DNA of 64,000 nucleotides from Selaginella moellendorffii (GCF_000143415.4 NW_003314309.1:757571-821570); one strand, 5' to 3'; shown: positions 53,058 through 64,000, counted from the first letter of the stretch. Translations and numbers: made by a program. Notes: generated from the letters alone by a model not told the origin.

Positions 53058-54420
53058 TCACCGCTTGCTTGTCTCGAATCCCAGCTCTATGTCTTTGACA
53101 GGAGGAGCTCCTATATGCTCTTGGAAATCGCTGGCCTTGAGCAACGACACGTCTTCTTCGTCGCCAACAGTAAAAGGGTCGCTGCTGGTGTTGCTCTTGA
53201 TGTAAGCCGGGGCTGCCGCTGCGGCCTTCTTCTCGGCCTCGGCAGCTCTTCCGTAAAAAACCATGCCAATCACCGTGATCACCATGCCAAGGATGTTCTT
53301 GGACGTGATTATGTCGTGGAAAAACAGCCAGCCCATCGCAAGAACACACACCGTTTTTATGTGTCCCAGAACTTGGAACGTCACGGCCGAGAATCGGCCA
53401 ATGACGAGATACTGACTTACGTTGCAGCCCACGGCCAGGAGGCACGAAAGGCTGATGAAGAGCTGGAAACCACAAACAAAAGATAGTACCGAATGAGCAG
53501 TCGATCCAAGAGAAAAAAAGAGCAGGAACTTACAAATGCTGCCGTCGATAAGGTGTAGTTCAACAAGTAGTTCCCTGTCAAGGCAAAATCCATGAATGGT
53601 CCCAGAGGTAGCAGCGAGGCAGCCTGGATTGGAGCGGTCTTGCTCAGTAGCTCAAACGAGGAAACGTTGTGCTTCTTTTGCAACGAACCGATGAACTGCG
53701 ACAAGAGAAAAACGACGTCAGAGGCTTTGAAAGTCAGAAAGTAAAAGAAGAAAAAAAACGAAGGTTCCTTACGATCTGTTGCAATGCCGTAGCTAGCACG
53801 GCCATAACTGCAGCCATGAATCCTTTGAAGTTCACAGTCACATCTGTTACTGTGACAATGGCGACGCCAAACACGACCATGATCACCGAGAGTATCACCG
53901 GTCTGCTGTAAGTTTTGGCGTTGAGCACTCTCTCCAAGACGCAAACCACTGGTATCATGCTCAGCTTCGCGATCTGGATCAAGCAAGCAAAAAGAGAAAG
54001 AAAAAAGAGAAAGTGAGAGCTCTGGACAGGAATCCTTGGAGACTAACCTGGTAGAAGCCGACCGAGTTGAGCAAAAGGCTAAGATTCATTCCCACAATGG
54101 AGACGTTCGCAACGAGCGAGAACCAAAAGAGATCCCAGAAAGGGATCGGCTTGAGCGTGGTGTAGCCCAGCGCCGCTGAGGCAAAGCCTGCGAGGGACGT
54201 GACTCCAAAATGGCACGCTGTGAGCGTCGTAGCTGACCAAACACCGCGAGAGAGATGAGCATCAGAAAATTCCCCCAAAGAATGCGGGCAACCCACCGAA
54301 TCTAAAGCCATAGCTCGACATAACCACCTTGTTGACGAAGATCAAGCCCACGGAAGTGACGACATTGAGCGCCCAGGATCCCACATCCCCCGCCAGCCTC
54401 TGCCTCTTCTCGCTCGCCAT
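53058..54420 (-). CDS. URGT: UDP-rhamnose/UDP-galactose transporter-like protein (URGT, NST-KT/TPT family)
   Basis: Five exons, 54297-54420, 54048-54232, 53773-53973, 53534-53695 and 53058-53462; 358 residues, frame intact. It begins [19 protein letters not shown] and has about ten membrane segments. Clade-marking stretches are [73 protein letters not shown] and [16 protein letters not shown]. In Arabidopsis URGTs are Golgi antiporters bringing UDP-Rha and UDP-Gal in for pectin and other glycans in exchange for UMP. The C-terminus is longer and more polar ([34 protein letters not shown]) than the core family. It lies directly next to the old gypsy LTR (158 bases from its stop codon). Confidence 0.93.
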
Positions 54421-55465
54421 CGCTGCGATAAAATTCCGGGACGCGATTCACACCACCATGAGCTCCGGCGCGCAGGGTGTCCCAGATTTCCCCACCGATC
54501 CCCTCCGGAATCTACCCTACCGCGGGACCAAACACAAGAACCCTAATTTCCAAATCTAGCGCGCTGGGCGCTTCTTTTCCCCCTTTTCCTCCGGGCTCTA
54601 TTTCTACCTTTTTCACCTTTTTCTCCGGGTGTTATGTGCGCCGTCCACGTGAGAGGTAACTTCGTATTTACCCTGTCGGGGCAAGAAGATCCGACTCTGG
54701 CCGTTACCGGCGAATATACTCGATTACGGTGACGAATATCCCAGTAGCTCTGTCAATGTGGTTGGCACTGCAACCACTCTCCACTGGACAGCACAACAAA
54801 CACTTAACTAAGATCGAACTTTAATTTTACAAGGTGAAAAAGACCTTCTTACCATCTTTTTTAACCTCTTTACCAACTTTTTTTATCTGCTGGTATAGAT
54901 CTCGTGAGCGCCAAACTTTTAGAAAAGTTTAGCGAGCGCTTTGCGTTGACAAACCCACACGCAAATCCCCGCAAGGAGTTTTGTCACGCAAGGAACGCAA
55001 ACTTTACGTAACCTGGGAGAGGCTTACTAGTTTTTATCGGCAAATCTTTCACAATGTCAAAACTTTGTATGGTTTTTCCAGATTTTTTTGCCTTGTTTGA
55101 TATAGACCCTTCTCTCAAATCAAGTAGATCAAGCATGATAACGATCGCCTGAAATAAATTTCCCCGCCTATTATATACAAACCAGTTTCTTCGTTTCTTC
55201 TTCTTCTTCGTGAAACGCTCGCTTGGCGACGTTTTCCTTTTGTTTCGGCCTAAAACGAGAGACTTCGTCGAGTAGCAGCGGCTTTGAGCTGACAGAACAG
55301 CGCTGTGGACATTATGCTGCACAGAAACCACACCATTAGATGCTTTAGGAATCTCTTAGCAGCTCAAGGATGATGGCGAATAGTACCTCACTCCAGCAAG
55401 CGAGATGATATTCCAAAGGATCCCTGTCGATTGAATGGCACGGCTATACACACGCGATTGCACCT
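54421..55465. other. Intergenic region
   Basis: Promoter of the URGT gene (GC-rich near 54,450-54,660) and probably 3' UTR of the trefoil gene; a 115-codon minus-strand ORF at 54,984-55,331 has no family features. Nothing else recognised. Confidence 0.5.
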
Positions 55466-58173
55466 CTAGATACTTATGGTGCGCTGCAAAACGAAACTAG
55501 CAAGAGCTCTTAGAAACTTCCAAATGGAAAAGTTTATAGACGAACCAGGATTCACTGCAGCATCCATCGGAAGAACGTTGCTCTGTTTGCAAGAGGTGCA
55601 GTGCCAGCCGGCTTCCGTGCTAGATGAACGCGACACAGCTCTGTTCCGTGCACGAGGCCCTTGAGCTTGCGTTTGCGGGAGAAATGCACTTTGCATCCAC
55701 TTGCAAGAATTCTGAGGCACCTGTCTCAGCCTGCTCATCACAAAAAGTTAATCATCCAGCTCGAACTTCACACTAGCTTACCGGCAAGTTTCCCAGATTC
55801 TTGCAAGAAGATCATCCGGAATGCTGAATGTGTTCTCGTCCGTCAAGTCCGAAGGAATGCCTGCTGGGAGCAAGTCATGCCTCCGAGATAGCGAACAGAG
55901 AGCCGATACCAGCTCCGTAAATTCTTCGTCGGAATATGTCTTGCTGCGGCACTCTGGAGTGGTCTCTTCACTGGAAAGCTCTGCACGGTCAAGTGACAAG
56001 TAAATCAAAAGCTTTTGAATTTTTGCGAAAGCCACATACCTGCCGAAGCATGAACGCAGACTTGAGAGATGCACAAATCTTGCAGTGAAGCAGCGGACTT
56101 TTTGGGAACCGCGTGACCATCGAGCAGCGCCATGGCTGCTGCGTCACAAGCCGATACATCACGCAAAACAATCCTGCTGAAACCAGTTTTAGTTGCGCGG
56201 CTAGCCGACGTTGAGAAAACGGGTCCACATGTTGGAGGAGGCTCTCGATTCACGGCAGCAGGCGTACAGCTGAAACTTTCCGGAGCTGCTGCTGCCGCAG
56301 CTGCATCCACGTCTATAAGCTGGAAAAGCTCCCAGCGAGACGGAGCCAGCCTCACAGCTCTTAACACACCATTTGGCTCCGCACTTAAGTAGCGGCTGCA
56401 GAGTAGACAACAAGAAAAAGCCCTGTTATAACAAAAGAACGAAGACGGCAAAACAAGCTTACTGTTTCCCGTGGATCTTCCGAGCAGTCCGTATCGTGAA
56501 GCCAATTATGCTTGCGTTTCTACAAATGGTTCCGGGAAGTATGGTCGCGTTAGACACCGGTTTGATCTCAAACAGAGAAGCAGAGCAGGGAAAGTGTACC
56601 GCTGGATCACTGGACTGAAAAACGATAGCATCAACAAAGGTTATCAGAAACTTGATGAGATAAAGAAATGATACGAACCTGATTGACACGACCGGAAGCG
56701 TCGACAAACATGTATACATCGGCTCGACGCTTTGATACAGTGGACAGAGATGTCAGCGTGTACAGGGAATCACCGTGAGCTCTCAGATGCCAGGCGCCAA
56801 TTCCCTGCAAGAAATCCTTTTTCTCGCTAGAAACTATCCTGCATTTGCCGGTGTCTGTGCTTAAAAAACCGCCGTGAACGCTTCGGAGAAGGATACGTGA
56901 GCCGCTTGCAAGCTGGATATTGAACAAATCGTTGCCTCTCCTGAGAACCCTTTTGTATATCAACTGGCCAAACTCCACACTGAGATATCCCTGTGAATCC
57001 GACTCCGACGTTGCCTGTTCGATACTTATCTTGCTATCCGAGTGAAGCTGGATAGAAAACGTTTCTCGCCCTTGTGCATGATTGAGTCGAGTGGTAAAAA
57101 CATTCCCATCCGGCTCAGCGCTCAGCTGTTCGCGCAGACAACAAACATGAGTCGCAAGAGATGGTTTTTGCAACGTAAGTTGGACAACATACCAAGCACG
57201 TCCCGTCGTTGGTACGAATGGTGCAATGCCTTGCCGGCTCACTGACAACCTCCGCCTCCTCCTCTTCCTCACCTCGCCCAAGCAAAGCTTGCCACAAACC
57301 TCTGGATTTCTGTGAAGGCTTGGCAGTCTCGCTCTTCGCAGCTGGAAACGACGAAAAGATTAAATCGATCAGGAATTCCTCACAGCAACAAGGAGCCTGT
57401 AATGAAGAAAAGGTACGAGCAAAATCAAAACAACACCACGACTAAAAGCATGAACAACAACGTAGCAACAAACAACAACCGATACCTCCGCACGGGCGCT
57501 GACAACGTGTCTCGCAGCACATAAATATTTTTTGGTGCTCGCCTGCAACGTTACTCTCACTGGAGCCCGGACAATCCTGCAGCAAGGCGATCAGTCCTTC
57601 TCTCTCCAACACACCACGTAAAAGCTGCCAGACAGAAAAAAGAAGAAAACCCCTTACCACGGAGCAATCTTTGGAACGTCCTCCATAGCTCTTTCTACGA
57701 GCATAAACATCTCCCATTTCCTTGCCTTGGCCGTTCCTCCATACAAACGACCATGCCAATCACTCGTGAGATATCCAGCTTGAGATCCTCCACGAAAGCT
57801 AGCTCCTGCAAGCGAAAGAAAAAAAAGATGAGCAAAACTTTGACAGGAGATCATGGAATGAAACACTACTTCCACTTTCGTCCATCTCTAGCGCGAAGAG
57901 CACGTCCTCGGAGCAGCATTCCGGGTCTCTCCGCGCACACCCAACAGCGCTATCGCGGCAGCACAAAAACCACGACGATGAAAACTGGAGCTTGTATCGC
58001 CCATCACCCTGAGGAAGCAAGAAAAAATCCGACGCCTCGGCCACTGTTCCAAAAAAGACCCTTTGATCCGAAGAGCACGAAAGCCAGCGATCGCACCACG
58101 ACCTCGCGCGATACGAGCAAACCGGCCCCGAGAAGGCGCACCTAGAAGCGTGTACCTCCTTGTGGCCCTCCAT
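55466..58173 (-). CDS. 721-residue protein with repeated fascin-like beta-trefoil modules, unknown function
   Basis: Nine exons fit with GT..AG borders and one unbroken frame: 57870-58173, 57658-57805, 57486-57576, 57193-57396, 56679-57125, 56463-56614, 56040-56395, 55782-55980, 55466-55730. I do not recognise the gene. Repeating phrases of the form beta-strand, KYL/SAEPDG, R..W..F resemble fascin/actin-cross-linking beta-trefoils: VTLQASTKKYLCAARHVVSA, HCTIRTNDGTCLLSAEPDG, GRETFSIQLHSDSKI, LLRSVHGGFLSTDTGKCRIV, and after the exon-6/7 junction HRYLSAEPNGVLRAVRLAPS with RWELFQLIDVD. The N-terminal 180 residues are Cys- and Arg-rich with weaker copies. The C-terminus has an acidic helical part (TYSDEEFTELVSALCSLSRR) and a Cys-rich end. 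Actin binding is possible but unproven; a DUF569-type plant protein is the nearest idea. Confidence 0.65.
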
Positions 58174-60690
58174 GCCTGTTAGTGGCGAAGCATTCCTTCC
58201 ACCGCCTAGAAAGAAAGATTGCCTCCACCCACGGGCTATCTATCTCACGAATGGAGCCTCGATTCTTCCTTGCCGATAGCGACAGGGAAACAATTATGGC
58301 TGGATCGTCCTAAATATCGCCGCAAAGCCCCCATATGTGTGATCACTTGTGATGAGAGATCGTGGATTGATCCGCCACTACCTAAGAGAGATTGGGAGAT
58401 GGATCTTGGAAATGCGCGGCAGGAAGAAATTTTAAGACGCAGGGCCGCCTGTGGATCCGATGCTCGACACCCCAGCATCGATCGAGGATACCAAGCGCCC
58501 TACATCTACATTTTTATGGATTACCCGCATCGATCATCGCCCAGGAGTGAGAGGAATGAAGCGACAGCCTGGGGCATGAGAGAACTCATCGCCATAGCCG
58601 GGGGTATATAACACGGAGATGGAATATTCCTTAGCAAAGCGGCGATTAGGGTTGATGGTTTAAGCTTGGGCCACAAGCCTTTAACAAAATTGTTTTCTGG
58701 CAAAAAGGTGAAAAGAATTTCTTGATACAGACCTGCATAAGCTGAGTGACCGCCACATCAAACAACAATTACAGCAGGTAATGCCAACGATGAGCAAGGC
58801 CGAAGGAAAAAAGTCCAGCTCGAACCGTTTGAGGTAACAAAGGTCTTCGTCCAAAGCCTGGGATCCAGAGTAGGCAGGCGCCAGTATTGTCTCCTTCCCG
58901 GCCCAGAGATGGTTTTTCGAGCAAGCCCTCTTTGATCGCGGTAAGAGGCCACAATAGAAAAAGGAAAGGAAAACAGAATCTAGGAGTTTGCCTTCAAGGA
59001 TGCAGCAAGATTGCATAGGCATGACGAGCAACGATTTAAGTTTCACATATGACTTTGACATCCCACATTCTAAAAGAACATGATCTTGATTGATCAGAAT
59101 CTGACCACCATAAAGATAAAGAAAACATGTTTAGATTTGGTTAAATTTATTATAAAATCAAAAAATATTTTGATGCATTTAGCAGCAATGCTTGGTTTGC
59201 TTTAAAATCAAGAATCTAATCCACCATCACAACTATATCTAACTGAGATTTATTTGGGATATTATATCTCATTATAATTATAAGATTAGAGAAAGTTTAT
59301 GAAAGCTTAGTATAAGAAAGTCACAACAATTAGAATAGAAAATATTCTAGAATATAGTTTGGTGTTAGATTAGTTTTGAGTTTGGTAAAAAAAAAAGTAA
59401 TATAAGTTTGTCTATATTGCAACTAAAATTGGTAATATTAGGTGTTATAAATTTTTATTAGTGGGGTATGTTGCATTTTGTTAAATAGAGTTGATATTTG
59501 ATACTCACATAAACCTTTAAAGTAATAATGTAGATTTGCTTGTGGTGTTATTCAATTAATTATCAGGTTATTGTGATTTTTATATCATATCCATGTGAAT
59601 GTGAGTAATATATTTACAAAGTTGTTTAATCAAACAATGATCAATCCCAAAGTGGTTGATAGTGATCTTGCATGTTGTAACATTATAGTAACTTTGACTA
59701 AATTTTTGTTGGTGATCCATTTTATGCTAAGCTTGTGATGTTACTTTGGTTCTTTTTACTTATTAAATGTTAGAAAGGTTATAACATTCAATTGCTATAG
59801 CTTATTGATGAGTCTATTAGCATTTAAAGTAAATTATTAGATGGTGAAAATGTATACTTGAGGCATTGTTATTTGGGGTGACGAGGATAACTTACTTAAA
59901 ATCCTTTTGTGTTCTATCTTAAACTTATTTATTGATAATTTGGTCTTTAAGATATTATTGCCTCTAACTTTGATATTGTCCATCTATTAATCTTTTGGTT
60001 TAGGCCAGTATAGGTAGACTAGCTTCAACACTTCATATACATGCTAAAATCTTTAATCATGGGATAGCTATTATCGATTAATCATATAACCCACCTTTTT
60101 CTTAATGTTTCTTATTCCATTAAAAAGTTGTGACCATGTAAACAACTCTAATTACTTGTTTATAATAGTCTATCTAAACTTTATTGACAAGTTTGGTTTG
60201 TTTACTTAGGAGAGTTAAGGCCTTTAGCTTCTCTCTATATGTCATTTGTAGATAAGGGTATACCATCTTTTGTAAACCGAATGACACTTAGATTAATAAG
60301 GATGACTAACTTTGTTGGTCATTTTCTTATCGGTGATGGCCAAAAGGTGTCTAAGTGGTAGCATATTTGCATTAAATAAAGAGGTTGCCCTCTAACTTAT
60401 TTAAGTTGGTGCATTTTTCACAAAATATGAATACCATGAATTTTTTTTTTAGTTATTTCCTTGACAATGATCTAGATTAGAGTATACACCGATTGTGTGG
60501 ACATCAATATTCCTTAAAGAGGGGAGAGTGTTGTGAATATGATTACAGGTATTGAAAGTTATTTATCAGCAAGCCCTTTCATATATTCTTTCCTTACTAC
60601 TATGACACCAAAAAATTGGTATTGCTAAACTAGGCATTTAGATTGTACTTAGATTGGATGAGCATAAGGACAAAATTCCTATGTACTATT
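58174..60690. other. Intergenic; promoter-like then AT-rich debris
   Basis: 58,174-59,060 is GC-balanced and holds two ORFs (130 codons +, 126 codons -) that lack any family signature; it is more likely the promoter/leader of the trefoil gene. From 59,090 the DNA is AT-rich with only short ORFs and looks like old retroelement sequence. Confidence 0.5.
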
Positions 60691-61640
60691 AGTTAAACAT
60701 ATTTAGCCCAGTAAAGAATTTCTGTTTCATTGTGTCTTGCATTAGTTAATAACAAAAACCCCACAATATTGAGCTTGGTCTCTTAATATTGATAGCTTAA
60801 TATGTCTGCCAAGACACTCTCACTATCATTTCCCTATATATTGGTTCTATTTGGTCCCATTAACTATTTATAAACATCCTATTAAACTCTTGTACTATCT
60901 AGAACGTCCTAAACAACCAATCCTTTGCAAAACTAATCCCATACTAAGCCCCTTTGTTTTGGAAAATTATTGCGTGATATCCACTTCACAAATCTTAAAG
61001 TCTTATGTAACTCTTAGCTCCTTAGCTGCTTTTGCTATTTATTTCCATGTCTCCTTGTGCTACTATCTTTAGTGTTCCACTCTCTGAGCATTTGTGGGTG
61101 TCCTCTACTTGGAATTGCTGCCCTACTGGTAGTCTATTTGTTGTTGCAAGGCATAACATATTCTTGGACTTCTTTTGGATTGGTGACTTCCAAAACACTT
61201 CCTTCTCAAACTCCTTATTAACCATTAACCCATTCTATACCTCTTTTACTTTGTATATGAAAAACCATTTGCCCCTCATTGCCACACTGTCGAGTCCCAA
61301 TCTAGATCCTTGATGAGTTTGTTGTGCCACCAAACCAACCGTCCCTTGCCCTCTAGCCAACATTCCGATTCTATGACATTTGTCTAGGCTGCTAATTTTT
61401 TCAAGTGTCTAAATTTGCTAGTGAGGCATATCTATAGAATATAGAGATTGTCTTGAATATGATAGTGTTGTTCTTGTGTCCAGATTCACAGTCTAACACT
61501 ATTCCATATTTAGTAAAAAAATTTAATTGTCCCAAAGACTAAAGGTGAAAGCATAAAGCATGTGTTGCTAGAGGGGGGGATGTATAGTAAGGATAGTGGG
61601 TAGGTCAAGTGGAGCATAATTTAGCTCCAATTTATATGCC
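60690..61640 (+). mobile_element. Retroelement 3' part, same family as 44.9 kb, opposite orientation
   Basis: 60,710-60,830 matches the reverse complement of 45,160-45,300. GGTGAAAGCATAAAGCATG near 61,547 leads into GAGGGGGGGA (61,572-61,581), followed at once by TGTATAGTAAGGATAGTG, the expected polypurine-tract/LTR junction. The ORF at 61,032-61,313 (93 codons) is probably decayed interior. Confidence 0.6.
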
Positions 61641-62246
61641 TATCCTTGTTTTGCGTCCATCTTAGGTTTAACCTTAAATTCCATATCATATTAACTAATG
61701 AAGTACTATTAGACCACCAATATGCTAAAATAATGCCAAACTCTATTTGGTTTTATTTTGCATGCTAATCCTAACATTAAGATCCTACATGCTCTAAGAT
61801 TGTTTTTATATTATTCTATGCTCCTATCTTTTTGCTTTTTGGGTTGTACATTTGGGAGTTATTCTATGCTTTTGTCCCTTCACTTTTTGGGTTATACATT
61901 TGGGAATTGTCCTATGCTTGTGGTTTCTTACACTCCTTGGCTATATGCTCAGAAGTTAAGCTTTATACTTTCATTCAATGGCTCAAGACCTTGAAACTTG
62001 AGTTCCACTCTATTGCCCTTATCAACCGGGTTTTACTTATTTATTCTCTATAAAACCATAAAGTGTAGTTTTGACATGCTCGTTGTTATCTATGTGGTCA
62101 AAGTCCTTGATAGGGAATTTGAGGGACTCAAGGAGGTACACAATCTGTCACTCATATATAAGGAACCAACTCGCCGAGGTGTCGTAGGCTAAAGGAACCC
62201 TGAAAGCATGACCAAAATGACAAAGAGTTCATCGGATGGGACCAAG

Positions 62247-62515
62247 TCAAAGATCGAGTCCAAGACCGACTCTGAGACCGAGTTCGAGATAGAGTCCGGA
62301 ATCGAGTCCGAGGCCGACTCGGGGACCGAGTTCGAGACCGAGTTCGAGACGGAGTCCGAGATCCCAAATCGGGTCCGAGACCGAGTCCGAGGTCGAGTCC
62401 GAGGTCAGGTCTGAGATCGGGTCCGAGATCGAGTCCGAGATCGAGTCCGAGACCGAATCCGAAGTCGGATCCGAAATCGAGTCCGAGATCGAGCTAGAGA
62501 CTAAGTCCAAATACT
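62247..62515 (+). repeat. GAGTCC/GAGATC minisatellite, 6- and 12-bp units
   Basis: Over about 270 bases the sequence is built from hexamers GAGTCC, GAGACC, GAGATC, GAGTTC and GACCGA. In one + frame it reads Glu-Ser/Thr-Glu repeats and in the opposite strand Asp-Ser-Ile-Ser repeats; both are by-products of the hexamer. It lies just before the G18 tract. Confidence 0.88.
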
Positions 62516-62557
62516 AATATGGGTCAAGGGGTGAAAGCCCAAAGCGTGCGTCTCCCA

Positions 62558-62575
62558 GGGGGGGGGGGGGGGGGG
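62558..62575 (+). repeat. G18 homopolymer, probable expanded polypurine tract
   Basis: 18 G in a row preceded by GGTGAAAGCCCAAAGCGTG, the same lead-in as the tracts at 44.95 and 61.57 kb, and followed 10 bases later by the LTR-start-like TATAGTAGGGATAGTG. Confidence 0.8.
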
Positions 62576-62584
62576 TTCCAAAAG

Positions 62585-63348
62585 TATAGTAGGGATAGTG
62601 AGGTCCAGGAACCAGTTTTGAAAGGACTCTCCAGTGGGGCTTCCAAACCGACTTGAGGTTGAGACTGGGACTGAGGGGCCTTGGTGTAAGCTCCTGGGCT
62701 GGGTGACCTCCCGGGAAGTCCAAACTCAGGAGCTTACACTTGGGTGGGAGTGAGCATAGACTTGGTTGGTGCCGGAGGGGCCATCCAAGGAAGTTCTCAA
62801 GAGCAGCTCCCACTCCCGAAAGGGAAACCGATTGTAGTGCTCCTGGCTCATGTGGAGTGGTGCCCCACTTGAGTACCATGCGGCTCATTGGTCCTCGCCC
62901 TCCCTAGGGGCTTGGGCCTTCCTTCGGGATGGAAGTGGGGGAGTAAAGGTACCCATACCGGGCTGCTAGGCCACGGTGTTTCGCCCTGGCATCCCGAAGC
63001 AAGCGTTGCACTCAAGACTTGGGATTTAGAGGGTCCAATGATCAAGTCTTGTGGTACCAAAGGATGTTAGGAACCTGGAAGCTTGGTGTGCTTGGCTGCT
63101 TGTGTTTACGGGGAGTGTAGCCGAACCTTAAGTCCAGTTTAACCCGGGGAGGGGGATTGGGAGTGATTTGGGAATTCGTGGATGGATGGCTAACACTTTG
63201 TTGCTTGTGTAGTGAGTAGCTGAAACCAAGTAGGAGCTGGTACCATAGGCGAGAACCTTAGCAAGGGAACTTAGCAAAAGCCAAGACAGTGTTGGATAAA
63301 TAGACGAGGTAAGCTGGCAAATTGGAAAGGAAAAATTTGTGGCTTACA
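62585..63348 (+). mobile_element. LTR (about 764 bp), + orientation
   Basis: It begins TATAGTAGGGATAGTGAGG (first TG of the family altered) and ends GTGGCTTACA, followed after two bases by a primer-binding site. Its last ~483 bp are repeated in reverse orientation from 63,519 to the window end. Confidence 0.72.
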
Positions 63349-63351
63349 ATT

Positions 63352-63363
63352 TGGTATCGGAGC
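63352..63363 (+). other. Primer-binding site (initiator-Met tRNA type)
   Basis: TGGTATCGGAGC, one base different from the TGGTATCAGAGC of many plant retroelements, placed three bases after the LTR end. Confidence 0.75.
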
Positions 63364-63407
63364 CTTTTCCTCAGTTCTAGCGAAGGATAGAGGCGGATTG
63401 CTGGGAG

Positions 63408-63524
63408 ATGGCAAAGGCGGGGCGTAAACGAACCAAGGCGAAGACGGAACCTCCGCTAGAGCTGGAGCCTCTGGTCGAACAAGAGGCTATGGATGAGGAA
63501 TCCTTTCATGAGGATCATATAAGC
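63408..63524 (+). pseudogene. Truncated start of a retroelement gag-like ORF
   Basis: Starting MAKAGRKRTKAKTEPPLELE, about 38 codons run in the right place for gag, then read into the inverted LTR copy, where the frame continues for 100 codons of meaningless sequence. The basic-then-acidic composition is compatible with gag but not diagnostic. Confidence 0.45.
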
Positions 63525-64000
63525 CACAAATTTTTCCTTTCCAATTTGCTAGCTTACCTCGTCTATCCGTCTAACACCGCCTTGGCCTTTGCTAAGTTCC
63601 CTTGCCAAGGTTCTCGCCTATGGTACCAGCTCCTACTTGGTCTCAACTACTCACTGCACGAGCAACGGAGTGTTAGCCATCCATCCACGGATTCCCAAAT
63701 CACTCCCAATCCCCCTCCCCAGGCTAGACTGGACTTAAGGTTCGGCTACACTCCCCACAAGCACAAGCAACCAAGCGCACCATGCTTCCAGGTTCCTAAC
63801 ATCCCTTGGTACCACAAGACTTGATCATGGGACCCTCTAAATCCCAAGTCTTGAGTGCAACACTTGCTTCGGGACGCCGGGGCGAAACACCGTAGCCTAG
63901 CGGCCCGGTATGGGTACCTCTACCCCCGCACTTCCATCCCGAAGGAAGGCCCAAGCCCCTAGGAAGGGCGAGGACCAATGAGCCGCATGGTACTCAAGTG
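63519..64000 (-). mobile_element. Second LTR copy in inverted orientation (continues past the window)
   Basis: From AAGCCACAAATTTTTCC to the last base, the sequence is the reverse complement of 62,866-63,346 with scattered small differences (for example GGGACGCCGGGGCG against CGCCCTGGCATCCC). Arms of at least 480 bp face each other across a 170-bp spacer. Confidence 0.9.

Noticed and set aside
54984-55331. 115-codon basic minus-strand ORF
   Set aside because: Follows the trefoil stop codon, probably 3' UTR; the Lys run is from a TTC repeat.
57486-57660. Apparent frameshift in the trefoil gene between exons 2 and 3
   Set aside because: Resolved by an acceptor at CTGCAG just before 57,576; with it all nine exons are in frame.
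58219-58611. 130-codon + strand ORF divergent from the trefoil gene
   Set aside because: No motif, unusual composition, and position best explained as promoter/leader; only transcript data could rescue it.
58681-59061. 126-codon minus-strand Cys-rich ORF
   Set aside because: No family signature and no splice connection to the trefoil gene found.
62208-62510. Glu/Ser repeat ORF (+) and Asp/Ser repeat ORF (-)
   Set aside because: Both are products of the hexamer minisatellite and would exist in any purine-rich hexamer array.
63408-63824. 138-codon ORF taken as one protein
   Set aside because: After about 38 codons it reads straight into an inverted LTR; only the first part can be element-coding.

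Overview
The window looks like nuclear DNA of a lycophyte, most likely Selaginella. The reasons are: very short introns (mostly 44-70 nt) with GT..AG ends; plant-only families (SABRE/KIP, an AFB4/5-type auxin receptor, lipoxygenase, URGT nucleotide-sugar transporter, caffeate-type O-methyltransferase); two intronless PPR genes, one of them DYW class; TTTAGGG-type telomere-like repeats; and compact gene islands separated by AT-rich transposon debris. The species is inferred from style and was not tested by any search.

Layout. 1-4.0 kb: 3' end of a SABRE-like gene and a ribosomal protein L8 gene, tail to tail around an inverted telomere-like repeat. 4.0-6.8 kb: AT-rich DNA with a tandem duplication and a 162-bp solo LTR. 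6.8-12.4 kb: PPR-DYW editing factor, a small charged orphan protein, and a complete AFB4/5-like auxin receptor with a probable long spliced leader. 12.4-16.9 kb: no recognisable gene beyond that leader. 16.9-21.7 kb: O-methyltransferase and PPR gene head to head, then an F-box gene. 21.7-22.4 kb: two interleaved MITE-like inverted repeats. 22.5-39.3 kb: dense island with a CREST-type membrane hydrolase, lipoxygenase (9 exons), LPEAT2-like acyltransferase with EF hands, LEA2/NHL membrane protein, an LCR-like F-box gene with a miR394-like site, a GT92-like glycosyltransferase, an uncharacterised Ser/Pro-rich protein, an F-box/FBA gene, a RING-H2 E3 ligase and a DUF1223 protein.

39.3-52.9 kb is a transposon graveyard. 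It holds a PPR fragment, a tandem repeat, a retroelement end, and a decayed minus-strand Ty3/gypsy element (46.8-52.9 kb) whose integrase is split by a younger TRIM-like element flanked by an AATAT target duplication. 53.0-58.2 kb is a small island with a URGT-type UDP-rhamnose/galactose transporter and a 721-residue protein of unknown function that seems built from repeated fascin-like beta-trefoil modules. 58.2-64.0 kb is again AT-rich retroelement debris, ending in an LTR that is repeated in inverted orientation 170 bp away and runs off the window.

The genes do not form one pathway. Several are in ubiquitin-dependent signalling (AFB receptor, three F-box or F-box-like genes including LCR-like, a RING E3) and several in lipid metabolism or transport (lipoxygenase, LPEAT2, SABRE, CREST), but co-location looks incidental. 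The best leads for something undescribed are the 721-residue trefoil protein, the 145-residue Lys/Asp repeat protein, the miR394-like site in a lycophyte LCR homologue, and the nested or inverted retroelement structures.
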